Source: Candidatus Eiseniibacteriota bacterium
GTDB taxonomy: Bacteria > Eisenbacteria > RBG-16-71-46 > CAIMUX01 > WJJG01
Assembly (NCBI GenBank): GCA_030601305.1
Contig: JAUVTV010000006.1
Span: 1 to 33,055, forward strand
Length of the DNA stretch: 33,055 bases
Reading direction: 5' to 3'
Every line of letters starts with the position of its first letter. Within the stretch, counting starts at the first letter, position 1. The position numbers were made by a program, and so were the translations under genes. Under the pieces are notes generated by a model. The model was not told the origin of the DNA. It ran no database searches and saw only the letters and a list, made by a program, of their open reading frames with translations. This document shows, piece by piece, positions 1-9,367 of this stretch.

Positions 1-31
1 CAAGATCGACCCTTGACATTTCCCGGCGGGC

Positions 32-241
32 TAGCTCGGAGTTCTCGCCACGAGGCGTGGTGAGAATTCCGGGCTAAGTGCCCCGGTCCATGAATACGGT
101 GACGCACCGAGGGTGCCGATGCGCCCGCCCGGCAAGGCGCGACGACGACGCGACGGCCGCTCCATCACGGAGGAGGAGCAACGCAGCCCGAGCGGGATGC
201 AGCGGCGGCCGAATGCCACCATGTTCATGGATCGGGGTACT
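32..241 (+). repeat. Inverted-repeat-dense element: 21-bp hairpin (32-52/56-76) followed directly by a long-range stem (77-101/217-241)
   Basis: Manual pairing: tagctcggagttctcgccacg / cgtggtgagaattccgggcta with AGG loop, all 21 positions WC or G-U; then agtgccccggtccatgaatacggtg pairs with caccatgttcatggatcggggtact with one mismatch. Confidence 0.6.
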
Positions 242-3200
242 AAGGCTGCGCCGCCTGAGTCACGGCCACCGTGACCTTCTGATCGTCCTCGGTGAGCAGC
301 TCACCTCCCTCCAGGCGCACGCTGACGATTCTTGAGATCCCCGGTTCCTGCATCGTTACGCCGTAGAGCGTGTCGGCCACCTCCATGGTGCGCTTGTTGT
401 GTGTGATGACGATGAACTGCGTCTTGTCGCTGAAACTGCGCAGCAGGTTGAGGAAGCGGTCGATGTTGGCGTCGTCCAGCGGCGCATCGACCTCGTCGAG
501 CACACAGAATGGCGACGGTTTGACCAGGTACAGGGCGAAGAGGAGCGCCGTCGCGGTGAGCGCGCGCTCGCCGCTGGAGAGCAAGTGGATGCTCTCGAGC
601 CTCTTGCCGCGCGGCCGCGCCATCATCTCGATGCCCGCTTCGAGGGGATCGTCCCCGGCGAGGCGGAGCTGCGCCTCGCCACCGGGGAAGAGCGTCCCGA
701 AGGTGCGTACGAAATTCTCCTGGACCTGGGTGAAGGTCTCCTCGAAGAGGCGCCGTGCCTCCGTGTTGATGCGGTCGATGGCCGCCAGCAGCGCGTCGCG
801 CGACTGGAGCAGATCGTCGCGCTGGGACTTCACGAAGCCAACGTGCTCGCGCTTCTGTTCGTGCTCCTCGATGGCGAGCTGGTTGACGGGCCCGAGACGA
901 TCGCGCTCACGCCGCAGCGTCTCCAGCTTCTCCGCTACCTCTTCGGGCCTCATACCCTCGAGGGGATCGGGTTCGGCTTCCTCGGCGGGGGACGGATCGG
1001 CCTCGCCAGCGGCCGGGTCGGTCTTTTCGGCCGTGCCGTGGTAGGCCGCGCCGGCGGCCCTCTCGGCATCGTCCGCAGGGCTCCCGGAAGCGCTCGCATC
1101 CGGTGGCCCTTCCGCCGCTAGCGGTGTCCCTTCATCCGCATCTTCCCCACCCTCGGGTTCCGCCCTGCGGCGCAGAGGCGGGAGACTGGCAAGATCCAGA
1201 TCGTACTGCTCCTTCACACGTTCCTGAAGCCGCTGGCGCTCCGCCTCGAAGCGCGCGAGCTGGACCTCGTCGTGCCGCAACGCCTCCTCGATCTTCGAGA
1301 GCGCGCGGCGTCTCTCGCGCAGCTCTTTCTCGATCTCCGTCAGGCTCTCCTCCATCCGGCCGCGCTCCTGGATCCAGCGCTCGACATCCTCGCCGCGCCG
1401 TTCGCGCTGCTCGACGAATTGCCCCTCCTCGCGACCCAGCTCCGTGATGCGCTCGGTCGCCGCTTCCGTCTCCGCCAGAGTCTCCCCCAGCTCCCGGCTC
1501 GCGGTCGCGTGGTGCCTCTCGGCCTCCTCCAAGTCCGCGCGGAGCCCGTCCGCCTTGCCGCGCAGCTCCTTGAGATGCGCCTCGGCCCAGAGCACCTCCA
1601 TCTTCCTCTCGGAGTGCTGCTCGCCGAGACGGTCCTTTTCCGCCGCGGCTGCCTCGACCCCCTTCTGCGCCTGGCGGAAGCCCGCGTCGGCGGTGCCCTC
1701 TTCCTCCTGGGCGCGGTCCAGATCCTGGCGGGATCCCTCCAGCCCGCGCGCGGCTTCCTCGCGTCGTTGCGCGAGCTGGTCGCCTTCCTGACCCAGTCGC
1801 GCCAGTTCCTCGGTCAGGAGGCGCTCCTCGGCCTGTCGCTGGACCAGCGATCGCGAGAGGTTCTCGATCTGCCCGCCGCGTTCCTCTCGCTCCTGTTCCA
1901 GAGCCGCACGACGCGCAAGCGTCTCGGATTCCCTCGCGCGCAGCTCGTCAGCCTCTGCCGCGAGCTGTGCGTGTTTGGCCTGCAGGCCGGAGAGCTTCTC
2001 ACGGAGTGCTTCGATCTCCTCGGGCCGGCTCCAGAGTCGCTCGTCAGGGGCCGAGCCGCCGCGGGAGGCAAGCCAGCCCATCGAGGAGACCACCTCCCCG
2101 CTGGGCATGATCCAGCGCCTGCCGGGCTCGCGCTCATCCGGGGGCGCGATCTCGGCGCGACTGTCCACGGGCACGAATGACGCACACAGGAACGTGGCGA
2201 GTGGTGCGGCCTCGGGCCGCCGGGGCGTGATGGCGTCGTCGGGAAGCCCGCCCTTAGGTCGCGGTGCGCCGCCCGCGAGACCCTCCAGCGGCAGGAACGT
2301 CACCTGCCCCAAGCCGCGACTGCTGAGCCACGCGATGGCCTCCCAAGCGCTCTTCTCGGAATCGGTCACCACCCACGCGGTCACCTCGCGCAGCGCCGGC
2401 GCAAGACGCTCGGACCACTGCGGCGCGACGGCCAGAAGCTCGGCGGCCACGCCCAGGACGCCCGGCCGCTCCGCGCGGTTCTCCAACAGCTCGGCGACAC
2501 CGGTACCGAAGCCCTCGTGTGTGCGCGCCTGCTCTTCGAGCAGCAGGAGGCGGCTCTCGGTGCGGGCGGCTTCGTCACCCACGCGGCCGATCTGCTCGTC
2601 GATCTCGCCTGCTCGGTCCTGCCCGCCGCGACGTTCCGCCTCCAGAGCGCGCATGCGCTCGCCGGTTTGCTCCTGCTCCTGCGCGAGCGCGCTGCGGCGC
2701 GCCTCGAGCTTGTCGATCTCCTCACGCAGACTCTGGCTTCGCGCCCCGAGGGCCTCGATCTGCCCGCTGATCTTCTCGCCCTGAACCCCCAGATCCTCGA
2801 GACGACCCTCGCTGCCACGCAACTGCTGATCGGCCACGGATCGCCGCCGCACCTGATCGATGTGCATCTGCTGGTGTTCGCCGAGGTGCTCGCGTGTTGC
2901 GCGCAGGGCCTCGTCGGCGCGGATCCACTCCTTCTCGGCATCCGCGGAGGCGCGCCCGCGCGATGCCAGCTCGGCACTCGCCGACTCGAGCTGCGGCTCG
3001 ATCGCTCGCAGCTGGGTCTCGGCTTCCTCACGAGCGGCCTGGCTCTGCTCGATACGTGCCTCGAGATCCCCGATGCGTTCAGCGAGCGCCCGTCGCCGCT
3101 CCTGGAGCACCAGCGATTCCTCGCGGTTGGAGGCGAGGCGCATCTCGGTCTCGGTCAGCTTCTTCTGAGCCGCCGCGAGCCTCTGATTCAGTTCGAGGAG

Positions 3201-4025
3201 ATCCACCCGGAGGGTTTCCTGGCGTGCATCCAGGTCGTGGAGCGCCGTATTCAGCGTCTCCCGCTCGCGCTCCTCGTCACTCAGGCGGCCTGATTCTCCA
3301 GCCGCCGCCTTGGCGAGCTCTTGCCACTGCAGGCGGGCGAGACCCACGTCGAGGGTCTGGATGCGATCGCTCAGCCGGCGATAGCGGCGGGCTTTGCCCA
3401 TCTGATAAGCCAGCGAGCGGATCTGCCGCTCCTCGATCTCCAGCACGTCCTCGACGCGCGTCAGATCTTCCTCGACCGCGGCGATCTTGCGCAGCGTCTC
3501 CTTGCGGCGTTGTTTGTAGCGCGTGATGCCGGCAGCCTCGTCGAGCAGGAAGCGGCGCGCCTCGTCCCGGTCGGCGAGCACCTCGTCGATCATCTCGCGC
3601 TCGATCACCGCGTACTCGCTCGAGCCGAGCCCCGTATCCATGAAGAGGCTGCGGATGTCCCGCAGGCGACAGGGGGCCTTGTTGATCGAGAACTCGCTCT
3701 CGCCGGACCGAAACGCCCGTCGCCGGATCGCCACCTGGGTGAACTCGGTCCCCAGACGCTGGTCCTGGTTGTCCATGTGCAGCGTGACCTCGGCCATGCC
3801 GGCCGGCTTGACCTCGCGCGTGCCCTTGAAGATGACGTCCTGCAGCGTCCTGCCGCGCAAGGTGCGCACGTTCTGCTCGCCGAGTGCCCAGCGAACCGCA
3901 TCGGCAATGTTGCTCTTGCCGCACCCGTTGGGACCCACCACCGCGGTGATCCCCGGCGAGAAGCGCAGCTGGATGCGCTTGGCGAACGACTTGAACCCAT
4001 GGACCTCGAGCCGATCGAGAAACAC
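240..4025 (-). CDS. smc: Chromosome segregation protein SMC
   Basis: Full-length 1261 aa; Walker A GPNGCGKSN, long coiled coils, hinge, signature LSSGERALTA, Walker B PFCVLDEVDAPLDD. GTG start preceded by AAGGGAGG. Confidence 0.97.
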   Translation of the reverse strand: MFLDRLEVHGFKSFAKRIQLRFSPGITAVVGPNGCGKSNIADAVRWALGEQNVRTLRGRTLQDVIFKGTREVKPAGMAEVTLHMDNQDQRLGTEFTQVAIRRRAFRSGESEFSINKAPCRLRDIRSLFMDTGLGSSEYAVIEREMIDEVLADRDEARRFLLDEAAGITRYKQRRKETLRKIAAVEEDLTRVEDVLEIEERQIRSLAYQMGKARRYRRLSDRIQTLDVGLARLQWQELAKAAAGESGRLSDEERERETLNTALHDLDARQETLRVDLLELNQRLAAAQKKLTETEMRLASNREESLVLQERRRALAERIGDLEARIEQSQAAREEAETQLRAIEPQLESASAELASRGRASADAEKEWIRADEALRATREHLGEHQQMHIDQVRRRSVADQQLRGSEGRLEDLGVQGEKISGQIEALGARSQSLREEIDKLEARRSALAQEQEQTGERMRALEAERRGGQDRAGEIDEQIGRVGDEAARTESRLLLLEEQARTHEGFGTGVAELLENRAERPGVLGVAAELLAVAPQWSERLAPALREVTAWVVTDSEKSAWEAIAWLSSRGLGQVTFLPLEGLAGGAPRPKGGLPDDAITPRRPEAAPLATFLCASFVPVDSRAEIAPPDEREPGRRWIMPSGEVVSSMGWLASRGGSAPDERLWSRPEEIEALREKLSGLQAKHAQLAAEADELRARESETLARRAALEQEREERGGQIENLSRSLVQRQAEERLLTEELARLGQEGDQLAQRREEAARGLEGSRQDLDRAQEEEGTADAGFRQAQKGVEAAAAEKDRLGEQHSERKMEVLWAEAHLKELRGKADGLRADLEEAERHHATASRELGETLAETEAATERITELGREEGQFVEQRERRGEDVERWIQERGRMEESLTEIEKELRERRRALSKIEEALRHDEVQLARFEAERQRLQERVKEQYDLDLASLPPLRRRAEPEGGEDADEGTPLAAEGPPDASASGSPADDAERAAGAAYHGTAEKTDPAAGEADPSPAEEAEPDPLEGMRPEEVAEKLETLRRERDRLGPVNQLAIEEHEQKREHVGFVKSQRDDLLQSRDALLAAIDRINTEARRLFEETFTQVQENFVRTFGTLFPGGEAQLRLAGDDPLEAGIEMMARPRGKRLESIHLLSSGERALTATALLFALYLVKPSPFCVLDEVDAPLDDANIDRFLNLLRSFSDKTQFIVITHNKRTMEVADTLYGVTMQEPGISRIVSVRLEGGELLTEDDQKVTVAVTQAAQP

Positions 4026-4064
4026 GCTTCGTGATCCTCCCTTGGATGCGTATCGTCTGCGCGC

Positions 4065-5729
4065 CTACTCTATCTCCGGCCCGATCGCCGGACCGTAGCC
4101 ATCCGCCGCCACGAGCAGCACCGCCGTGACGGTCTCACTGTCGATCGCTTTGCGGGCATGCTGGCGAGCCGTGGTCTGGTCAGGCCAGCTGCCGGCCACG
4201 ACACGGTGCCAGGTACCGCGCTCCGGGATCGCCAGCGTCACGACGCGCGCGCCCAGCCCCGACGCGACCAGGCGTGAGGCCTCGGCCGCCGCCAGCGCAC
4301 CGTCGCGGAACGAACCACAGAGGATCGCGAACGGCGCGACGACCTGCGTCTCCATGTGGGCCACACCGGCCTGCTCCGCCGGCTCCGGGTCGGGCTGGAC
4401 CGCGATCGGGTCCGCGGCCGGCGCCGCGCCCGGTTCGTCGGCCTTGGCCGCCGCCACCTCGCCGGCTCGCGCTTCAGCCACGCGGATCACGTCCGCCGGC
4501 TCCTCCGCGCTCTCCTCGGCGGCGGCTTCGGGCAGGTAGCGGTCGGTGGTCCCTTCATCGGCGGGCCTGGCAAGATCCGCGGGTTCGGTTCCCGGAGGCC
4601 CGATCTCCTCGGCGGCGAGCGGTTCGTCGGCGGACTGGTTCTGGCCGCCCATCCACGCGTAGATCAACCCGGCCGCCCCGACAACCACCAGCAAGATCAC
4701 CAGCATCCACCAGCCCGACATCCGGAATCCCCCCCGGCGACGTCCGGTTCTCCGCCCCGGGCCGTAGGCCTCCGACCAGGGCTGCTGCACGCGGACCTTC
4801 TCCTTCTCGTCCGCGGGCGGTGCATCCCGTGTCGCGGCGGGTTCCCCAGGCCCCTGAGCCGCAGTCGGCTCGCCGGTCTGTGCCGCGGGGGCGTTCTCGG
4901 GCTCTGTCTGCCCGGGAGGTGCGCCCTCGCGATCGGTCCTCTTCTCCTCACGTCCGGTCGTATCGTCCATGATGCCTCCTCGTCCTGGGACCCCGGGGGC
5001 GTCGTCCGCGCCGGCCCCCTTGCCGCCCCCGACCTCCGGGGCCTTTCCGGCCCCGGGCACCTGTTCGGATGACGTGACCGTCACCATCCCCAGTAAGGGG
5101 TATCCTGTCGCGCGCAGCTGCGCGAGCCTTTCCCCGATTGCCCCCGCCGGCTCATCGCGGTAAGGCACCACCGCAACCACGCCGCTGAGCGATCCCGCCG
5201 GCGGCCGGAAGGACTCCGCTTCCCACGAGCCGACGACGACCATGTTGCGCGCCTCGAGCGGGTCGCCCTCCTGCGCCGTTGCCGCCCACACGCGGTGCAC
5301 ACCCTGCACGCCGCTGGGCTGCGCCGCGCAGCCCTGGGGCCAGAGCATCTCCAGAGCGGGCGCCAACGGTCCCGGCGCGATCGGCCGCGATCCGCTGTTT
5401 CCCGCACCGGCGGGGAGCTTCAGCTCCGGTCCCGCGAGGAGCATCGGCGACCGCCCGGATGCTGCTGCCTGAGCGGCCAGCCCGATGGCGACCGGCAGCT
5501 CTTCGCCGCCCGCCCCGAGCCCCACGACCCACAGGGCCGTGGAATCGCTCGCCACGAGACGATAGAGCCGCTCGGAGAGCCGCGGATTGGGTATCAGATC
5601 CGAGAGCTGCCCCGCGCGCTGGAAGAAGCGCGGTTCCCTCTCAAGACGACCCAGGATGGGCAGATCCAGGCTGCCCTCCAGATCGGCTTCGTCGGCGAAG
5701 TAGTCCTCGCCCGGATTCCGCCGGCTCAA
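4065..5729 (-). CDS. SPOR-domain membrane protein with N-terminal degenerate BY-kinase/ParA-like domain
   Basis: TM segment GWWMLVILLVVVGAAGLIYAWM, acidic/Ala-Pro linker, C-terminal SPOR-like FAILCGSFRDGALAAAEASRLVASGLGARVVTL...WHRVVAGSW; TTG start next to the selA stop. Confidence 0.7.
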   Translation of the reverse strand: MSRRNPGEDYFADEADLEGSLDLPILGRLEREPRFFQRAGQLSDLIPNPRLSERLYRLVASDSTALWVVGLGAGGEELPVAIGLAAQAAASGRSPMLLAGPELKLPAGAGNSGSRPIAPGPLAPALEMLWPQGCAAQPSGVQGVHRVWAATAQEGDPLEARNMVVVGSWEAESFRPPAGSLSGVVAVVPYRDEPAGAIGERLAQLRATGYPLLGMVTVTSSEQVPGAGKAPEVGGGKGAGADDAPGVPGRGGIMDDTTGREEKRTDREGAPPGQTEPENAPAAQTGEPTAAQGPGEPAATRDAPPADEKEKVRVQQPWSEAYGPGRRTGRRRGGFRMSGWWMLVILLVVVGAAGLIYAWMGGQNQSADEPLAAEEIGPPGTEPADLARPADEGTTDRYLPEAAAEESAEEPADVIRVAEARAGEVAAAKADEPGAAPAADPIAVQPDPEPAEQAGVAHMETQVVAPFAILCGSFRDGALAAAEASRLVASGLGARVVTLAIPERGTWHRVVAGSWPDQTTARQHARKAIDSETVTAVLLVAADGYGPAIGPEIE

Positions 5730-5732
5730 CCC

Positions 5733-7166
5733 CTACCTCCCCCCGGATGTCTGCTCTCGGACGTATGCCTGGAGGCGTGCTGCCAGGTGCGCGCCGAATC
5801 CGACCCAATCATCCTCGACGAGCGTGCGCAGGTCCAGGATCAGTCGCTCCTGCTCGATGCGCCCCACCACGGGCGGCGTGCCCTGACGGAGATGGCGAGC
5901 GACGTCCTCCATGGACACACCCGGGGCGGCCAGCGCGACACCGGCCGACGGCAGCGTCAGGCCGGGCAGCGAGCCGCCGCCGGCGGCGGCCTCCGTGTCC
6001 ACGGCCTCGAACTGCCACCCGGCGGGCAGCTGGCCGGCGAGCTGCGCGATCAGCGCCGCGGCCCGCTCGCGGATCTCACGCGCGTCTGCCTGCATCATGC
6101 GGTAGAGCGGAATGCGGTTCAAACCTTCCTCTCCCGCCAGGTACTCGACCAGGGTCGCTTCGAGGGCGGCCAGATGGAGCTTGTCGAGGCGCAGTACGCG
6201 CGCCAGGGGATGCTGGGCGAGGCGCGTGATCAGGTCGGCACGTCCCAGCAACACTCCGGCCTGCGGTCCGCCGAGCAGCTTGTCGCCGCTGAAGCAGACC
6301 AGATCCGCACCCGCCTGGAGCGTCTCCTGCACGCGCGGTTCCCCGCGCAGGTAGGCGCGCGGATGCTGCGTGAGGGCGCCGCTCCCCAGGTCCTCCATCA
6401 TGACCAGGTCGTGCTCGCGCGCCAGGTGCGCTAACTCCCCCGTCGCCGCGGCGTGCGTGTAGCCGGTGATCAGAAAGTTCGACGGATGCACCTTGAGAAG
6501 CATCGCCGTCCGGTCCGAGATCGCGGCGGCGTAGTCCTCGATCCGCGTACGGTTCGTCGTGCCCACCTCCCGCAGAAGCGCGCCGCTGGCCTCCATCACA
6601 TCCGGCAGGCGAAAGCTGCCCCCGATCTCGACGAGCTCGCCGCGTGAGACGATCACCTCGCGCCCGGCGGCCAGGATGTGCAGGCCGAGATAGACGGCTG
6701 CGGCGTTGTTGTTCACGGCGAGGGCGTCCGCGGCACCGGTCACGCGCGTCAGCAGATCGCGAACCCGCCCGAGACGCGACGTGCGGCGGCCACCCTCCAG
6801 GTCGTATTCGAGATTGCAGTAGCCGCCGACGACATCCGCCACCGCCTGCTGCGCTCCGGCGCAGAGCGGCGCCCGACCCAGATTGGTATGGATCAGGATG
6901 CCCGTCGCGTTGATGACTTTGCCGAGGGGCGGCGAGGTGAGGGCGTCCGCGCGGCGACCCACACGCTCCGCGATGCTCCCGGGCTGCACGTCCGCGCTGC
7001 CGGCGGCCCCCGACTGAATCCCGGTGCGCAGTGCGCCGAGCTCCTCGCGAATGAGCGCGACGAGCGCACCGTGGGAGAGCCGCTCGCGCAGGTTGCGGAT
7101 GCCGGGCTCGTTCAGCAGTGCATCCACCGCCGGGATCTGCTGCAGAAGGCGTTGCTGTGAGGCCAT
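5733..7166 (-). CDS. selA: L-seryl-tRNA(Sec) selenium transferase SelA
   Basis: MASQQRLLQQIPAVDALLNEPGIRNL..., NATGILIHTNLGRAPL, PLP-lysine motif SGDKLLGGPQAGVLLG. Start placed at the internal ATG (7166), not the ORF start at 7484, which overlaps the EF-G gene. Confidence 0.95.
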   Translation of the reverse strand: MASQQRLLQQIPAVDALLNEPGIRNLRERLSHGALVALIREELGALRTGIQSGAAGSADVQPGSIAERVGRRADALTSPPLGKVINATGILIHTNLGRAPLCAGAQQAVADVVGGYCNLEYDLEGGRRTSRLGRVRDLLTRVTGAADALAVNNNAAAVYLGLHILAAGREVIVSRGELVEIGGSFRLPDVMEASGALLREVGTTNRTRIEDYAAAISDRTAMLLKVHPSNFLITGYTHAAATGELAHLAREHDLVMMEDLGSGALTQHPRAYLRGEPRVQETLQAGADLVCFSGDKLLGGPQAGVLLGRADLITRLAQHPLARVLRLDKLHLAALEATLVEYLAGEEGLNRIPLYRMMQADAREIRERAAALIAQLAGQLPAGWQFEAVDTEAAAGGGSLPGLTLPSAGVALAAPGVSMEDVARHLRQGTPPVVGRIEQERLILDLRTLVEDDWVGFGAHLAARLQAYVREQTSGGR

Positions 7167-7201
7167 GTGAGAACCTCGTCGCCTGGGGGCGCGCGCGCCC
7201 G

Positions 7202-9268
7202 CTAGGTGATCTTCTGTTCCCCGCTCACCCGATCGTACTTGTCGAAGACCATGGAGTAGGAGGCGCGCCCTTGCGTCCCGCTGCGCAGATCGGTGGCATA
7301 GCCGAACATCTTCGACAGCGGCGCCTCGGCGCGAAGGACACTGATATTGTTGCGCACGTCCGTGCCCAGCATTCGCCCGTGCCGTGCGGCGATCTGCTGG
7401 TGCACGGTGCCGACGAAGTCGCTCGGACAGACGATCTCGAGACGCATGATCGGCTCCATGAGCGCCGGCTCGCCGTTGCGGCACGCCTCGCGGAAGGCCG
7501 CGACCGTCGCGGTGCGGAAGGCGAGCTCACTCGAGTTGGTCTCGTGATAGGTGCCCCCGATCAGCTCGACGAGGATGTCGAGCACGGGATACCCGTAGCG
7601 AATGCCCGATTCACCCGCATCCCGCACCGCTTGCGCGATCACCTTCAGGAATACCGCGGGGATCACATCGGCCGCCAACCGGCTCGCGAAGTCGTTCTCC
7701 GCTCCCCGCGGCTGGGGTGTGAGCCGCAAGGCGACGTGGCCGTAGTGATCGCGCCCCCCCGTCGTGCGCTGAAAGGTGCTCTCCGCCTCGGCGATCGCGG
7801 TGATCGTCTCGCGATAGGTCACCTGCGGTCTGCCCACGCGCAAGCGCAGGTTGAACTCGCGCGTCAGCCGTTCCTCGAGAACCTGCAGATGCAGCTCGCC
7901 CATTCCCTTGATGATCGTCTGTCCGGTGTTCTCGTCGAAGCTCACGCGGAAGGTCGGATCGTCGGCCGAGAGGTGCCCGAGTGCGAGACTCAGCTTCTCC
8001 TCCTCACCGGCGTGGCGCGGCTCGAGGGCCGCCATGACGACCGGTTCGGGGAACGTCATCGCTTCGAGGGAAAGCGGATGGTCCGGGTCGGTGAGCGTAT
8101 CTCCCGTGCGCGAGAGCTTCAGTCCGGTGGCGATGCAGATGTCGCCCGCCTGCACCTCCTTCATCTTGCGCTTCTTGTCCGCGTGGGCCTGGTAGAGTCG
8201 CGCCACGCGCTCCTTCTCGCCGAGGCGGCTGTTGAACACGTGGTCGCCCTCGGCGAGCTTGCCCGAGTAGACGCGCAGGAAGTTCATTCGCCCGCGCCCC
8301 CCCTCGGCGGAAGTCGTGTAGGTCTTGAAGACCAGGGCGCACGCCGGGCCCTTCTCTTCGGCAGGCCTCTCCTCGGTCTCTCCCGTCCGGGGGTTGATCC
8401 CCGTCGCGGGCCGCACTTCGTTCGGCGCCGGCAGGTAGTCGATGACCCCGTCCATCAGCGGCTGCACACCGATATTGCGCAGGGCCGCCCCGACGAAGAC
8501 GGGCACGAAGAGCCGCTCGCGGACACCGGCGCGGATGCCGCGTTGCAGATCGGCCGGATCGAGATCGCCCTGTTCGAGGAACCGCTCGAGCAACGTCTCG
8601 TCCTCGGCGGCCACCGTTTCCACCAGCTCCGCGCGCGCCTGCTCGGCCGCGGCAATCAACTCGGCAGGGATATCGGCGTCGCTGAAGCTCGCACCGAGCG
8701 TGTCGGCTTCCCAGAAAATCGCGCGCATGTTCAGGAGGTCGATGACTCCTTGGAAGCGGCTCTCGGCCCCGATGGGGAGGTAGAGTGGCAGCGGCTTGGC
8801 ACCCAGCACCGTGCGGATCTGGCCCAGCGTGCGGTCGAAGTCAGCTCCCACGCGGTCCATCTTGTTGACGAAGATGAGACGCGGCACGGCGTAGCGCTCC
8901 GCCTGATGCCAGACCATCTCCGACTGCGGCTCGACCCCACCCCTTCCGCACAGCACCACCACGGCACCGTCCAGGACGCGCAGCGAGCGTTCGACCTCCG
9001 CGGTGAAGTCGACGTGTCCCGGCGTGTCGATGATGTTGACCTGGTGCCCGCGCCACTCGACGGTGATGGCCGCCGAGGTGATGGTGATCCCCCGTTCGCG
9101 CTCCTGATCCATCCAGTCGGTGATCGCGCTGCCATCATCGACCTCACCCATCCGATGGGCGACCCCCGCGTAGTAGAGGACCCGCTCGGTGGTGGTGGTC
9201 TTGCCCGCGTCGATGTGGGCGATGATGCCGATGTTGCGGATCTTGGAGAGCCGCGCCCGCTGAGCCAT
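7202..9268 (-). CDS. fusA: Translation elongation factor G paralogue, EF-G2-like
   Basis: [42 protein letters not shown]; full-length 688 aa. GEVDDG in switch I resembles the mtEFG2/spdEFG2 type more than canonical GEVHDG. Confidence 0.93.
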   Translation of the reverse strand: MAQRARLSKIRNIGIIAHIDAGKTTTTERVLYYAGVAHRMGEVDDGSAITDWMDQERERGITITSAAITVEWRGHQVNIIDTPGHVDFTAEVERSLRVLDGAVVVLCGRGGVEPQSEMVWHQAERYAVPRLIFVNKMDRVGADFDRTLGQIRTVLGAKPLPLYLPIGAESRFQGVIDLLNMRAIFWEADTLGASFSDADIPAELIAAAEQARAELVETVAAEDETLLERFLEQGDLDPADLQRGIRAGVRERLFVPVFVGAALRNIGVQPLMDGVIDYLPAPNEVRPATGINPRTGETEERPAEEKGPACALVFKTYTTSAEGGRGRMNFLRVYSGKLAEGDHVFNSRLGEKERVARLYQAHADKKRKMKEVQAGDICIATGLKLSRTGDTLTDPDHPLSLEAMTFPEPVVMAALEPRHAGEEEKLSLALGHLSADDPTFRVSFDENTGQTIIKGMGELHLQVLEERLTREFNLRLRVGRPQVTYRETITAIAEAESTFQRTTGGRDHYGHVALRLTPQPRGAENDFASRLAADVIPAVFLKVIAQAVRDAGESGIRYGYPVLDILVELIGGTYHETNSSELAFRTATVAAFREACRNGEPALMEPIMRLEIVCPSDFVGTVHQQIAARHGRMLGTDVRNNISVLRAEAPLSKMFGYATDLRSGTQGRASYSMVFDKYDRVSGEQKIT

Positions 9269-9299
9269 GCCAACCCCTCAAATGCTGTTTGAAACGGCT

Positions 9300-9327
9300 A
9301 TTATGAGCCTCCGACGGGACTTGTCAA
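9300..9327 (-). promoter_or_regulatory. Sigma70-like promoter for EF-G gene: TTGACA-N16-CATAAT
   Basis: Minus strand ttgacaagtcccgtcggaggctcataat; -10 about 32 nt upstream of the start codon. Confidence 0.6.
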
Positions 9328-9349
9328 GGAAACCGCCGATGGCTACGCT
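9321..9349 (+). promoter_or_regulatory. Candidate promoter for TonB-like gene: TTGTCA-N17-TACGCT
   Basis: Read directly; -35 overlaps the -35 of the divergent EF-G promoter; 3/6 match in -10. Confidence 0.35.
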
Positions 9350-9367
9350 TTGTTAGGGGGGGCAGCG

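Noticed and set aside
31-335. Small ORFs at 31-228 (-) and 78-335 (+)
   Set aside because: Arg/Ser-rich, no family pattern, and they overlap the inverted-repeat element.
399-3293. Several + strand ORFs antisense to smc (399-1121, 1272-2180, 2517-3293)
   Set aside because: Complement of coiled-coil coding sequence in GC-rich DNA produces long open frames; no independent support.
7167-7484. N-terminal extension of the selA ORF
   Set aside because: Arg-rich, overlaps EF-G coding sequence, and the canonical SelA N-terminus begins at the ATG at 7166.
7118-9292. 724-aa + strand ORF antisense to the EF-G gene
   Set aside because: High-GC shadow ORF; composition is R/H/L-rich without recognisable motifs, and the minus-strand EF-G is unambiguous.
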